NCBI GenBank assembly: GCA_902520835.1
Contig: CABYPD010000009.1
Span: 1-51,746 of the forward strand
Length of the DNA: 51,746 nucleotides
Source of the DNA: an uncultured Bacteroidota bacterium
Lineage (GTDB): Bacteria > Bacteroidota > Bacteroidia > Flavobacteriales > Flavobacteriaceae
Direction: 5' to 3'
A program made the position numbers and the translations under genes. Position 1 is the stretch's first letter; every line of letters begins with the position of its first letter. Shown here piece by piece: positions 24,809 to 32,463 of this stretch. The notes under the pieces are model-generated. The model searched no databases, was not told the origin of the DNA, and saw nothing but the letters and a program-made list of their open reading frames with translations.

Positions 24809-25972
24809 TTAAAATCCTTCGGTTGTATATATTAATGTGTTTGTGTCAGAACCAGTTCCCGACGCTGTGTTTTGTGACTTTAAAGGAGCCCATGATGATC
24901 CGTCGTAATAGTAAAAACCAGCAGTACCGTCCGTTTGATAAACAAGCAGACCGTTAACTGGGCCTTGAATGGCGTTTTTTTGTTCTGCGGACATTCTTGG
25001 AACTAAAAAGCCTTTAGAGGTTGACTGAACTGTAAATGCTGATGATTCTACAACAGTGTTGGTCCCAACCATAACGCTTGAACCATCATTATATAGCTGA
25101 CTACTGTTAACCACCCATTTTTCCCCATCCCAGTATGGAGTATTGCCTTTTTCGCTTCCGTCATTAACCAGACCGTTACAAACATACTTAGTTAGTGTTG
25201 CGTCAATCTCATCATCACTTAAGGTTCCGTCTGAATTTGAATCAAGACCATATTCTATTTTCACACCACCTGTTATACAGTTTGTGCCAGCTGCTTCTAG
25301 TGAAGTTTTTACCAAGGTGTTTATAGAATCTGCGCCACCAGCCCCATCTTCACCTTTAAGGGAAGCAAGAAACTCCTCTTCAGTTCCTGTATTTCCAGCA
25401 TCTAACCAAACCTGATAAGCGCTTTTACCTTCATCCCCTTCTTCCCCAGAATCTCCTTTTAATGAGTCGAGAAATTGTTGTTTGGTTCCGACATTTCCTT
25501 CGGAAATCCAAATCTCGTAGGCGCTTTCTCCATCTCTACCTTCTTGGCCAGGCGCAAATAAAGCAAAAGGAACCGAGGTTAAGTCTTGATTGCTAATTTC
25601 AACAAACCCACTGCAACTTCCCGATGTATCAAGCCTAACTCTGAGTTTTTTTGGTTTTTCGCTCCAAACAATGTTGTTCCAACCACCTGAGCTTCCCCCA
25701 GCATAATCTCCAGTTCCAATAGTTAGATTTACCATTCCAAATTTATCAGTTGTAACTTTTTGGTATTCTGAATATTCTACAGAATTAGTTTCATTAATTA
25801 TAATAAACTCTAAACATATAGCCGTATTAACAAGCGGAGCATTTTGGTTGTTATATCCTGGAAGTTGCTCACCCTCAGGATTAATTATTAAAGCCTGATA
25901 GCTTATCCCCGTTCTCTGTGATTGAAGATTAAACGAAAATAGCACACATATAAATAGTAATAATTTTTTCAT
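24809..25972 (-). CDS. Exported collagen-like/fibre protein with repeated AYxxW modules
   Basis: A 387-residue protein with a signal peptide (1-18). After an N-terminal beta domain (about 22-140) come two short collagen-like stretches flanking two copies of a module: GESAYEIWISEGNVGTKQQF and GKSAYQVWLDAGNTGTEEEF, each ending FLxSLKGxxG. Next is a Cys-containing module (NCITGGVKIEYGLDSNSDG to KYVCNG) common in Bacteroidota secreted proteins. The last part, with GFLVPRMSAEQKNAI and GLLVYQTDGTAGFYYYDGSS, is found in many flavobacterial surface proteins. It is probably a trimeric surface fibre. Confidence 0.8.
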   Translation of the reverse strand: MKKLLLFICVLFSFNLQSQRTGISYQALIINPEGEQLPGYNNQNAPLVNTAICLEFIIINETNSVEYSEYQKVTTDKFGMVNLTIGTGDYAGGSSGGWNNIVWSEKPKKLRVRLDTSGSCSGFVEISNQDLTSVPFALFAPGQEGRDGESAYEIWISEGNVGTKQQFLDSLKGDSGEEGDEGKSAYQVWLDAGNTGTEEEFLASLKGEDGAGGADSINTLVKTSLEAAGTNCITGGVKIEYGLDSNSDGTLSDDEIDATLTKYVCNGLVNDGSEKGNTPYWDGEKWVVNSSQLYNDGSSVMVGTNTVVESSAFTVQSTSKGFLVPRMSAEQKNAIQGPVNGLLVYQTDGTAGFYYYDGSSWAPLKSQNTASGTGSDTNTLIYTTEGF

Positions 25973-25973
25973 A

Positions 25974-26606
25974 TTAATAAGCTTGAATTATGACACCAAA
26001 ACTAAAATGAGTGTTATTAAACTGAAGTTTTTCGCCAACAGACTCTCCCTTCATAGAAAGAGCTTTAGAAAAATGTATACCACCCGTCAAACCAACATCT
26101 TCTGTTACATTATATAGTACGTTAAGACCAAGTTTTGGAGCAACAAATAAACCATTAAATTCTTCGTTGTCCTTTAGGTCAAAAGTTTCACCACCAATTT
26201 TTTGTTTACCATTTAACAGTGTTTCAAAACCAAAACTTCCCTCTACAGACGCAGTTACAGAGCTGTTTGGAAATATCATGTATTCAACACCTGTTCTTAA
26301 GCCTATATATTGAGATTTCCAGTCGTAATTATCCAGGGTGTTTCCACCAGTTGCATTATAATTATTCAAAGAAAAGCTTGTTTTGAACATCATTCTAGAA
26401 TATCTTCCCCAACCTCTACTTCTTCTAGAAAAATCTAAAGGAATTCCGTAGCCAAGCTCATAAAAAGCGCCGTTTGATGACAAAACATTGTCGCTAGACC
26501 CACCCATTGAGTTTTTATAATCATAAGTGGTATTGTTGACCCCTGTATTAAAAAAGATTGTTTGTCCACATAAAAAAGGAGATGAGACCATCAGCAAAAA
26601 AAACAA
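25974..26606 (-). CDS. Outer-membrane beta-barrel protein with disrupted start
   Basis: The 210-residue frame encodes an OmpA/porin-like small barrel: alternating strands such as NGAFYELGYGIPL, YIGLRTGVEYMIF and FVAPKLGLNVLYNV, ending in FSFGVIIQAY. The only start in frame is TTG 26606, giving a short signal (MFFLLMVSSPFLCGQ). An ATG at 26619 overlaps the previous gene's stop (ATGA) and would be the natural start, but it is one base out of frame. Removing one A from the A7 run (26610-26616, read as T on the plus strand) gives the normal signal peptide MKKYLFFLLMVSSPFLCGQ. The gene is either frameshifted, rescued by slippage, or started at TTG. Confidence 0.7.
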   Translation of the reverse strand: MFFLLMVSSPFLCGQTIFFNTGVNNTTYDYKNSMGGSSDNVLSSNGAFYELGYGIPLDFSRRSRGWGRYSRMMFKTSFSLNNYNATGGNTLDNYDWKSQYIGLRTGVEYMIFPNSSVTASVEGSFGFETLLNGKQKIGGETFDLKDNEEFNGLFVAPKLGLNVLYNVTEDVGLTGGIHFSKALSMKGESVGEKLQFNNTHFSFGVIIQAY

Positions 26607-26615
26607 GTATTTTTT

Positions 26616-27092
26616 TCATTTTTTGATAATTTTAGTTGAATAGTCCAAATTACTAGCCCTCAACCTAATAATATATTCAGATGAAATTAAGTTTTTTAAA
26701 GGAAGGGTCAAAACATCATCGACCTTGTTTACATTAAAAGATTTAATAAAGCGTCCGTTTAGATCATATACATCTACTTGAAGGTTTTGGGGCTTAATAT
26801 TGTTAAACTTTATGTATAAATCTGAATTAAAAGGATTCGGGAACGTAATTATGCTTTCGTTATTAATAAGCTCTACAGTATTTTTAGTTTTTAAAAAAGG
26901 CTGATGAAACCCTTGAACAACAGCTGTATTGTTCGAAAAATAACTTCCTATTGGACTCAGCTGCCCAACTGTTTGAAGCACAGCTACACTTTTCGTCTCT
27001 TTATTAATTGAACTTGAAGAGAAAGAGGAGTGATGAAGCTGTCCATAATTGCTCTGAAAAAAAACCAACATAATAAACAGAATTCTTTTCAT
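26616..27092 (-). CDS. Small secreted protein with T9SS type A sorting domain
   Basis: A 158-residue protein with a signal peptide (1-17, ending SNYGQ), a short linker with VGQLSPIGSYFSNNTAVVQG typical of flavobacterial T9SS cargo, and a C-terminal sorting domain. That domain has FPNPFNSDLYIKF, VDVYDLNGRFIKSFNV and a final basic IIKK. Such domains direct proteins through the type IX secretion system to the cell surface. There is almost no room for a catalytic domain. It is the first gene of the four-gene cassette and its stop overlaps an ATG of the barrel gene. Confidence 0.8.
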   Translation of the reverse strand: MKRILFIMLVFFQSNYGQLHHSSFSSSSINKETKSVAVLQTVGQLSPIGSYFSNNTAVVQGFHQPFLKTKNTVELINNESIITFPNPFNSDLYIKFNNIKPQNLQVDVYDLNGRFIKSFNVNKVDDVLTLPLKNLISSEYIIRLRASNLDYSTKIIKK

Positions 27093-27187
27093 ATTTTATT
27101 TTGTTAAAGTACTAAAAAAACAAACAGATATATGCATCATAATGTGTGAAAAACCCTATTGCTTAAAGCTTCACATTCACTAATAGC

Positions 27188-29107
27188 CTATTCAAAATGC
27201 CCAAAGCCACAATCAAAACAATAAGCTACAACATATCTATCGTTTTTAGATAGGAATAACTTCTTTAATCCATTAAATTCTTTTAAAAAACTCTGCAATT
27301 CAATTGGAAGCAAGTCTTCTAGTGAGCTTAAATAATCATCAAACTCCACCTCAGTGTTGTAAGAAAAAACTTTATAGTCTTCTAGCTCAAGTTTTGACGC
27401 CATAGAATCAATTGCATCATCCAAGGAGCCCAATTTATCGACCAAACCTAATTCAAGAGCAGTATCACCCCTCCATATTCTACCACCTGCAAACTTAACA
27501 ACTTCTGCAAAGCCCATGTTTCTATTATTGGCAACTTTAGTAACAAAATTTTTATAGAAGTTTTCTGTGTTTTGTCTAAACTGTTTATTAAGCTCTTCAT
27601 TCATTCCCCTACTTAAATCATAAATATCACCAGCTTTTGTCATGCTTATACCATCATTATTAAATCCCGCCCATTTTTCTAACGGAGAAATATCTTGAAT
27701 AATGCTGTAGACACCAATTGAGCCGGTTAGAGTAGTTTCTTCAGCCCAAATTTCTTCGGAGGTGGTCGTTACCCAAACTCCACCTGATGCAGCTATGTCT
27801 CCCATTGAGGTTATTACGGGCCTTCCAGTCGACTGAAACTCTTCAAGAGCGTTTGTAATCAAAGAAGAAGCATAGACATCTCCTCCAGGACTATTGACCC
27901 TCAACACAATGCCTTTTACATTTTTATCATCTCTAGCTTTATTAATGTTTTTTACAATTCCTCCGGAACCAGCGGTATTGAAGCCTATATTGCCAGTTAC
28001 AATTGCACCTTCAACATGAATAACAGCAATTTTATTTTTCTCTTGTTCCCTCTTTTTCTTACTGCTTATATCTTCGTCTTTTAGGGTGGATAGATATTCT
28101 TTAATAGAAATTCCCTCAGGACGTTCATATTCCTTTTCCTCTAACTCATCCTCATCCTTTTTTTCTTCATTTTCTGTTTCTTTTTCTTCCTCTTCTTCTT
28201 CCTCGGCATCATCTTTCCCATACTTTTCAATCAGATAGTTTCTAATTTCCTGCTTTGACATTAGTTTGTCAACAAGACCAATCGCAAGAGCAGTTTCGTT
28301 TTCATTACCACCATTTTCAGTTACTAGCAAATGATAGTTGTCTCCGATATATTGAATTTTTCCTGCCTCGAAGCCTCTACCAGCCTCCATTTTACTTTTA
28401 TATTTTTCCCAAATGGGAGTTACAAACTCTAACCAAGCCAGCTTATCCGTTTCAGACATGTTGTTTCTTGTGTAACCCTCAGGTCCAGACTTATAATCAC
28501 CTGCCGCATAAACATTCACATTTATCTTAATGTTATCAAAAAAATCTTTTTGATATTGCCTTACTCTACTAAACCCAAATGGGCGAACAGAACGATATGA
28601 GTCTCTTTCTAAAATCACCTCATTTGCTTGTGAGGCAAGCAGATACCCTGTTGTTCCAAGGCCGCTTGTGTAAGCAATAATCTCTTTACCACCTTCTCTT
28701 GCCTGATAGAGGGCATCTGCTATTTTTAAAGCCGAAGTGTAATAAGCCCTTAAGCCATCAACATCAAGATAAATTGCCTTAAGGTTGTCGTCTTTACCAG
28801 CACTATCAATAACCTTCAAAATATTTTCTAACTCAATTTGGTTTGTTGAACCTCCAAAAATCTCAAACCCGTCAAATGGATCATCTCTAGTGATTGCTTT
28901 ATCTACAATTACTCCTTTTGGCTCCAAGTACAATATTTTATCTTTTGTTTCAATCTCATCTGATTCAAACAACGAGGCTATACTAGAAAAAACACCTATC
29001 ACTATTATCAACAAAAAGAAAGCGGTAAAGCCGTTAACAAAAAGCCTTCTAAACCTACTTAGTAATTTATCTATGAACGATAATGTGTTTTTAAATTTTT
29101 TGATCAT
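27188..29107 (-). CDS. sppA: Signal peptide peptidase SppA (67K type)
   Basis: A 639-residue double-domain SppA with an N-terminal TM helix (about 28-45). The catalytic dyad is present: lysine K206 in AGDYKSGPE and serine S441 in GDIAASGGVW. It breaks down leftover signal peptides in the inner membrane. Unusual features are an acidic, Glu-rich insert between the two domains (about 299-327) and a C-terminus with two closely spaced cysteines (AYCFDCGFGHFE). It is divergent from a mini zinc-ribbon gene. Confidence 0.93.
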   Translation of the reverse strand: MIKKFKNTLSFIDKLLSRFRRLFVNGFTAFFLLIIVIGVFSSIASLFESDEIETKDKILYLEPKGVIVDKAITRDDPFDGFEIFGGSTNQIELENILKVIDSAGKDDNLKAIYLDVDGLRAYYTSALKIADALYQAREGGKEIIAYTSGLGTTGYLLASQANEVILERDSYRSVRPFGFSRVRQYQKDFFDNIKINVNVYAAGDYKSGPEGYTRNNMSETDKLAWLEFVTPIWEKYKSKMEAGRGFEAGKIQYIGDNYHLLVTENGGNENETALAIGLVDKLMSKQEIRNYLIEKYGKDDAEEEEEEEKETENEEKKDEDELEEKEYERPEGISIKEYLSTLKDEDISSKKKREQEKNKIAVIHVEGAIVTGNIGFNTAGSGGIVKNINKARDDKNVKGIVLRVNSPGGDVYASSLITNALEEFQSTGRPVITSMGDIAASGGVWVTTTSEEIWAEETTLTGSIGVYSIIQDISPLEKWAGFNNDGISMTKAGDIYDLSRGMNEELNKQFRQNTENFYKNFVTKVANNRNMGFAEVVKFAGGRIWRGDTALELGLVDKLGSLDDAIDSMASKLELEDYKVFSYNTEVEFDDYLSSLEDLLPIELQSFLKEFNGLKKLFLSKNDRYVVAYCFDCGFGHFE

Positions 29108-29160
29108 ATTTCTTTTTATTTTTAAAGGTAAGACAAACTAGTCTTTTATTAGAAACAAAC

Positions 29161-29322
29161 ATGAGGGAAAAAAACTGTAAAGTTTGTAGGAAAACTTTTA
29201 ATACAATGTTTAGAATTCAGTATGAAGCTGATAAAAATTGGGTCTTTGTTTGCGAATCTTGTTTAATTTCTGTTAAAGAAAACAACATCTTTTACAGATA
29301 TGGAGGAACGTGGAAGAAATAA
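29161..29322 (+). CDS. Mini zinc-ribbon protein (CxxC...CxxC), 53 residues
   Basis: An ATG at 29161 opens a 53-residue frame ending at TAA 29320-29322. The product has two CxxC pairs, CKVC (6-9) and CESC (31-34), and ends YRYGGTWKK. The pairing suggests a single zinc ribbon. From memory, small proteins with this shape occur in Flavobacteriia, but I cannot name a family. The gap between divergent sppA and convergent rnpA is filled almost exactly by this gene, with its stop adjacent to that of rnpA, which supports it being real. Confidence 0.7.
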   Translation: MREKNCKVCRKTFNTMFRIQYEADKNWVFVCESCLISVKENNIFYRYGGTWKK

Positions 29323-29646
29323 CTAAATCTTCTCAATTGAATCAATAATAGTTCTCTTTAAATAATCAAAATTAGGAGTGTTTTTTCCATTGTAAATAAT
29401 AAAAAAAGAGATTCCTTTTTTAATTTTTCTAATATCAGAGCTGTTTCTAATAATTTCTCTTATCTGTCTTTTAATTCTATTTCTTAAAACAGCAGACTTG
29501 AAATTCTTTTTAGGAACACTTATGCCAAACGAAATTTCATCATCATTAAAGTCATGAAACTTAAGAAAAACTGAGCCGCTTTTTAAAACCTTTCCTTTTT
29601 CAAAAACCGTTTCAATTTTTTTTTTGCTTTTTAATGATGGGATCAT
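29323..29646 (-). CDS. rnpA: Ribonuclease P protein component
   Basis: A 107-residue basic protein that binds RNase P RNA for tRNA 5' maturation. The conserved RNR region is present (KSAVLRNRIKRQIREIIR, about 50-67) after a FGISVPKK strand. The ATG overlaps the stop of the M1 peptidase gene by 4 bases (ATGA). rpmH, its usual neighbour in many phyla, is not beside it. Confidence 0.92.
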   Translation of the reverse strand: MIPSLKSKKKIETVFEKGKVLKSGSVFLKFHDFNDDEISFGISVPKKNFKSAVLRNRIKRQIREIIRNSSDIRKIKKGISFFIIYNGKNTPNFDYLKRTIIDSIEKI

Positions 29647-31445
29647 TCTGTAATCTCTATTGAGTTATCTATTTGATTGAAATCAGCTAATCTTTTTGAA
29701 GGGTCTATTTCAACTTTTGTTATTTTTTTGTCACCTTCAACAACAAACTCATATTCAGGAGAGACCCAAGTCCAAGCATCCATATAATAAACATTTTTTG
29801 AATTAAACTTCTTGCTTCCGTGCATAAGGTCAGTGGGTATATAGTATAGTGTTTTTGATCCATCAGAAAAAGAAATTTCAATCTCAATAGGCATAGGCAT
29901 TCGAGCTTTTCTTTTGACTTTTACAAGCCTATCGGTTTCCAAAGACGAAACATCAAGACCATAATCAATTTTATGAGCTGTTCTTGTCCAATCATTTAAG
30001 TACCACTCAAGCTCTAGATCAGAAACTTTTTCAGCTACCCTTTTAAAATCATTGGGTGTAGGGTGTTTAAACTTAAATTCTTCGTAATATCTTTTTAAGG
30101 TTTTGTTAAGGTTTTCTTCTCCTATTATATATCCCAATTGAGCTAAAAAAACAGAACCTTTACTGTAGGCAGAAGCGCCATATGCAAAGTTATAATCATA
30201 TCTATCTGAATGAACAGTTTGTGATTGCTCCAATCCAGAATTTACTAAAAGGTAATATCTATCATAGCTGCTTTTTAAAGGAAATTGAGGCTTTACATTA
30301 TTTACATAATTTTCAGACAAACTGGTCATGTATTCAGTAAACCCTTCATCCATCCATGCATGTTTGGCTTCATTAGTAGCAAGAAGGTGTTGAAACCAAG
30401 CATGAACCATTTCATGAGCGGTAACACCCAAAAGACTAGGATACGGTCTTTCTCCAGTAATCATTGTACACATTGCATATTCCATTCCTCCATCACCTCC
30501 TTGAATTATTGAATATTGTTTCCATGGATATGGACCAATTTTTTCTTCTAAATATTTCATTAAAGTTACTGAGTCTTCTTGAAGTTTTTTCCAATTTTCA
30601 ATGTTTACCGTTGGTTTATAGAAAAAATGAAGCTCCACTCCTGATTCAGACATTGTAACATCGTGAATATAATCTGGGTCAGCACCCCATGCAAAATCAT
30701 GAACATTCGGGGCAAAAAATTTCCAAGTATTAGTTTCCTTATTGTTTGTTTTTGTTTTTTCAGAATAACCGTGTCCAATTTCATTAGCGTTTTGAAGATA
30801 GCCTGTTCCTCCAATAACATAGTTTTTATCAATAGTTATATTTACTGTGTAGTCTCCCCAAACACCATGAAACTCTCTTCCTATGTAGGGATTTGGATGC
30901 CAACCCTCACTGTCGAACTCAGAGAGCTTTGGAAACCATTGTGTCATCGTTAAATGAACACCTTCTTTACTCATTTTGCCTGACCTTCTTATTTGTAAAG
31001 GAACTTGGCCTTTAAAAATCATATTTAGTTTTGTTTTTTTTCCTGGAAGAAGAGGCTTGTTAAGTCTAGCCAAGAGTATAGTTTCGTTTTCTTCAAAATA
31101 AATATCTTTACCATCCTGTTTTAGAGACTTAACACTCAAGTCACCATAATCTTTTTCTTCCAAAGCAACAATTCTGCTTCCAACCCTTCTGTCAGGATCT
31201 CTTATCGTTCTTGATCTAATATCCATTTGGCTATTGGGTTTAAATGCATTAAAAAACAGGTGATAATAAACCTTGTTTATTGTATCAGGAGAATTGTTTG
31301 TATAAACTAATTCTTGCTCACCAGAAAAAGTAAAATCGGACACATCCATATAAATATCCATTTGATAATTTACATGTTGTTGCCAATAATCTTGGCTTAA
31401 GCATAAAACAGGAGCAAACAACAAAAAGAAAAATAGTTTTTTCAT
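29643..31445 (-). CDS. M1 family metallopeptidase (secreted aminopeptidase)
   Basis: A 600-residue protein with a signal peptide (1-17, ending APVLCLS). The N-terminal beta domain is followed by GGMEYAM, the M1 exopeptidase motif equivalent to GGMEN, and the zinc site HEMVH then E in MDEGFTEYM. The downstream tyrosine region (FAYGASAYSKGSVFL) fits the family. It likely trims peptides in the periplasm or outside the cell. It is coupled to rnpA. Confidence 0.92.
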   Translation of the reverse strand: MKKLFFFLLFAPVLCLSQDYWQQHVNYQMDIYMDVSDFTFSGEQELVYTNNSPDTINKVYYHLFFNAFKPNSQMDIRSRTIRDPDRRVGSRIVALEEKDYGDLSVKSLKQDGKDIYFEENETILLARLNKPLLPGKKTKLNMIFKGQVPLQIRRSGKMSKEGVHLTMTQWFPKLSEFDSEGWHPNPYIGREFHGVWGDYTVNITIDKNYVIGGTGYLQNANEIGHGYSEKTKTNNKETNTWKFFAPNVHDFAWGADPDYIHDVTMSESGVELHFFYKPTVNIENWKKLQEDSVTLMKYLEEKIGPYPWKQYSIIQGGDGGMEYAMCTMITGERPYPSLLGVTAHEMVHAWFQHLLATNEAKHAWMDEGFTEYMTSLSENYVNNVKPQFPLKSSYDRYYLLVNSGLEQSQTVHSDRYDYNFAYGASAYSKGSVFLAQLGYIIGEENLNKTLKRYYEEFKFKHPTPNDFKRVAEKVSDLELEWYLNDWTRTAHKIDYGLDVSSLETDRLVKVKRKARMPMPIEIEISFSDGSKTLYYIPTDLMHGSKKFNSKNVYYMDAWTWVSPEYEFVVEGDKKITKVEIDPSKRLADFNQIDNSIEITE

Positions 31446-31449
31446 ATTT

Positions 31450-31578
31450 CTAAAATAAAAAATAAGCTGTAGTCATTCCAAAAAACACAGAAATCATACT
31501 CCAAATAATTTTTTCTGTTGTTGAAGCATCGTCTTTCCAGCGCAATAAATAATCTTTAAATGGATTTTTAATTTTCAT
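31450..31578 (-). CDS. Small single-helix membrane protein, function unknown
   Basis: An ATG at 31578 opens a 42-residue frame with a charged N-terminus (MKIKNPFKDYLLRWKDDAST) and one hydrophobic helix (about 24-42). It sits between the M1 peptidase and the metallo-hydrolase on the same strand, filling an otherwise empty 140-bp gap. The layout looks like a genuine short membrane protein, but I know no family and short frames can arise by chance. Confidence 0.45.
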   Translation of the reverse strand: MKIKNPFKDYLLRWKDDASTTEKIIWSMISVFFGMTTAYFLF

Positions 31579-31587
31579 CTTTAATAT

Positions 31588-32442
31588 TTAAATATCATTA
31601 AAATCTAGTAAAGTTTCAAGGCGAACTCCTTTTTCAGTTTCTTTAAGTGAAGCAATTTGATTGTGAGCATAATGTTGAAAAAATAGTAAATATTTGTTTT
31701 TCACGACTTCATCTAAAAAAATAGCTTTTTCTTTCATGGTTGTTAAAGGTCTAATATCATACCCCATTATGTATGGAACAGGAATGTGTCCAACTGTTGG
31801 GATTAAATCTGCAGTAAACACAAGATCACAACCCTTATAGGTGATTTTTGGGATCATTTGTTTTTCTGTATGTCCATCTACAAACAATAGTTCAAAACCA
31901 ATTTCATTATAATAATTAAAACCTGAACCAATTTTTTCAAGAAACTTTAATTGCCCTGAGGATTCAATGGGCTCGAGATTTTCTATTAAGAAAGAAGCCT
32001 TTTCTCTAGAGTTAGGTTCTTTAGCCCAATTCCAATGTTCTCTGTTAGACCAGTATGTCGCGTTTTTAAAAACAACTTCATTTCTTCCGTCCTTTTTGTT
32101 AAAAAACGAAGCCCCTCCACAATGATCAAAATGAAGATGTGTTAAAAACACATCAGTTACTTCGTCAGTTGAGAAACCAGCAGAATTAATTGACTTTACT
32201 AAATCATTATTTCCCCACCTGTAATAATGACTAAAAAATTTTTCAGATTGTTTATCACCCATTCCCGTATCAACCAATACAAGCTTGTTTTTATCCTCAA
32301 CAAGAAGACATCTTGCAGAAATATCAATCATATTATTTGAGTCTGATGGATTTGTTTTTTGCCATATTGATTTTGGAACAACACCGAACATTGCACCTCC
32401 ATCAAGCTTAAAGTTTCCAGTCTCAATAGGGTGTAATGTCAT
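31588..32442 (-). CDS. MBL-fold metallo-hydrolase
   Basis: A 284-residue metallo-beta-lactamase-fold enzyme with the metal motif THLHFDHCGG, a further histidine in DGHTEKQM and an aspartate in FTADLIPT. The family includes lactonases and esterases; the N-terminal GAMFGVVPKSIW resembles the quorum-quenching-lactonase-like branch, though the substrate is uncertain. No signal peptide is present. It lies 21 bases after the APC permease gene. Confidence 0.87.
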   Translation of the reverse strand: MTLHPIETGNFKLDGGAMFGVVPKSIWQKTNPSDSNNMIDISARCLLVEDKNKLVLVDTGMGDKQSEKFFSHYYRWGNNDLVKSINSAGFSTDEVTDVFLTHLHFDHCGGASFFNKKDGRNEVVFKNATYWSNREHWNWAKEPNSREKASFLIENLEPIESSGQLKFLEKIGSGFNYYNEIGFELLFVDGHTEKQMIPKITYKGCDLVFTADLIPTVGHIPVPYIMGYDIRPLTTMKEKAIFLDEVVKNKYLLFFQHYAHNQIASLKETEKGVRLETLLDFNDI

Positions 32443-32463
32443 GATGTAAAGCTAATAAAAGAA

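Noticed and set aside
25143-25415. Plus-strand open frame inside the collagen-like gene
   Set aside because: It is opposite a well-supported gene with repeats and a signal peptide; its composition is a mirror of that repeat sequence.
27145-27175. Possible hairpin TGTGAA/TTCACA downstream of sppA
   Set aside because: A 6-bp stem with a 19-base loop and no T tract; too weak to call a terminator.
28255-28530. Plus-strand frame opposite sppA
   Set aside because: No start context, no recognisable protein features, and it lies wholly within sppA.
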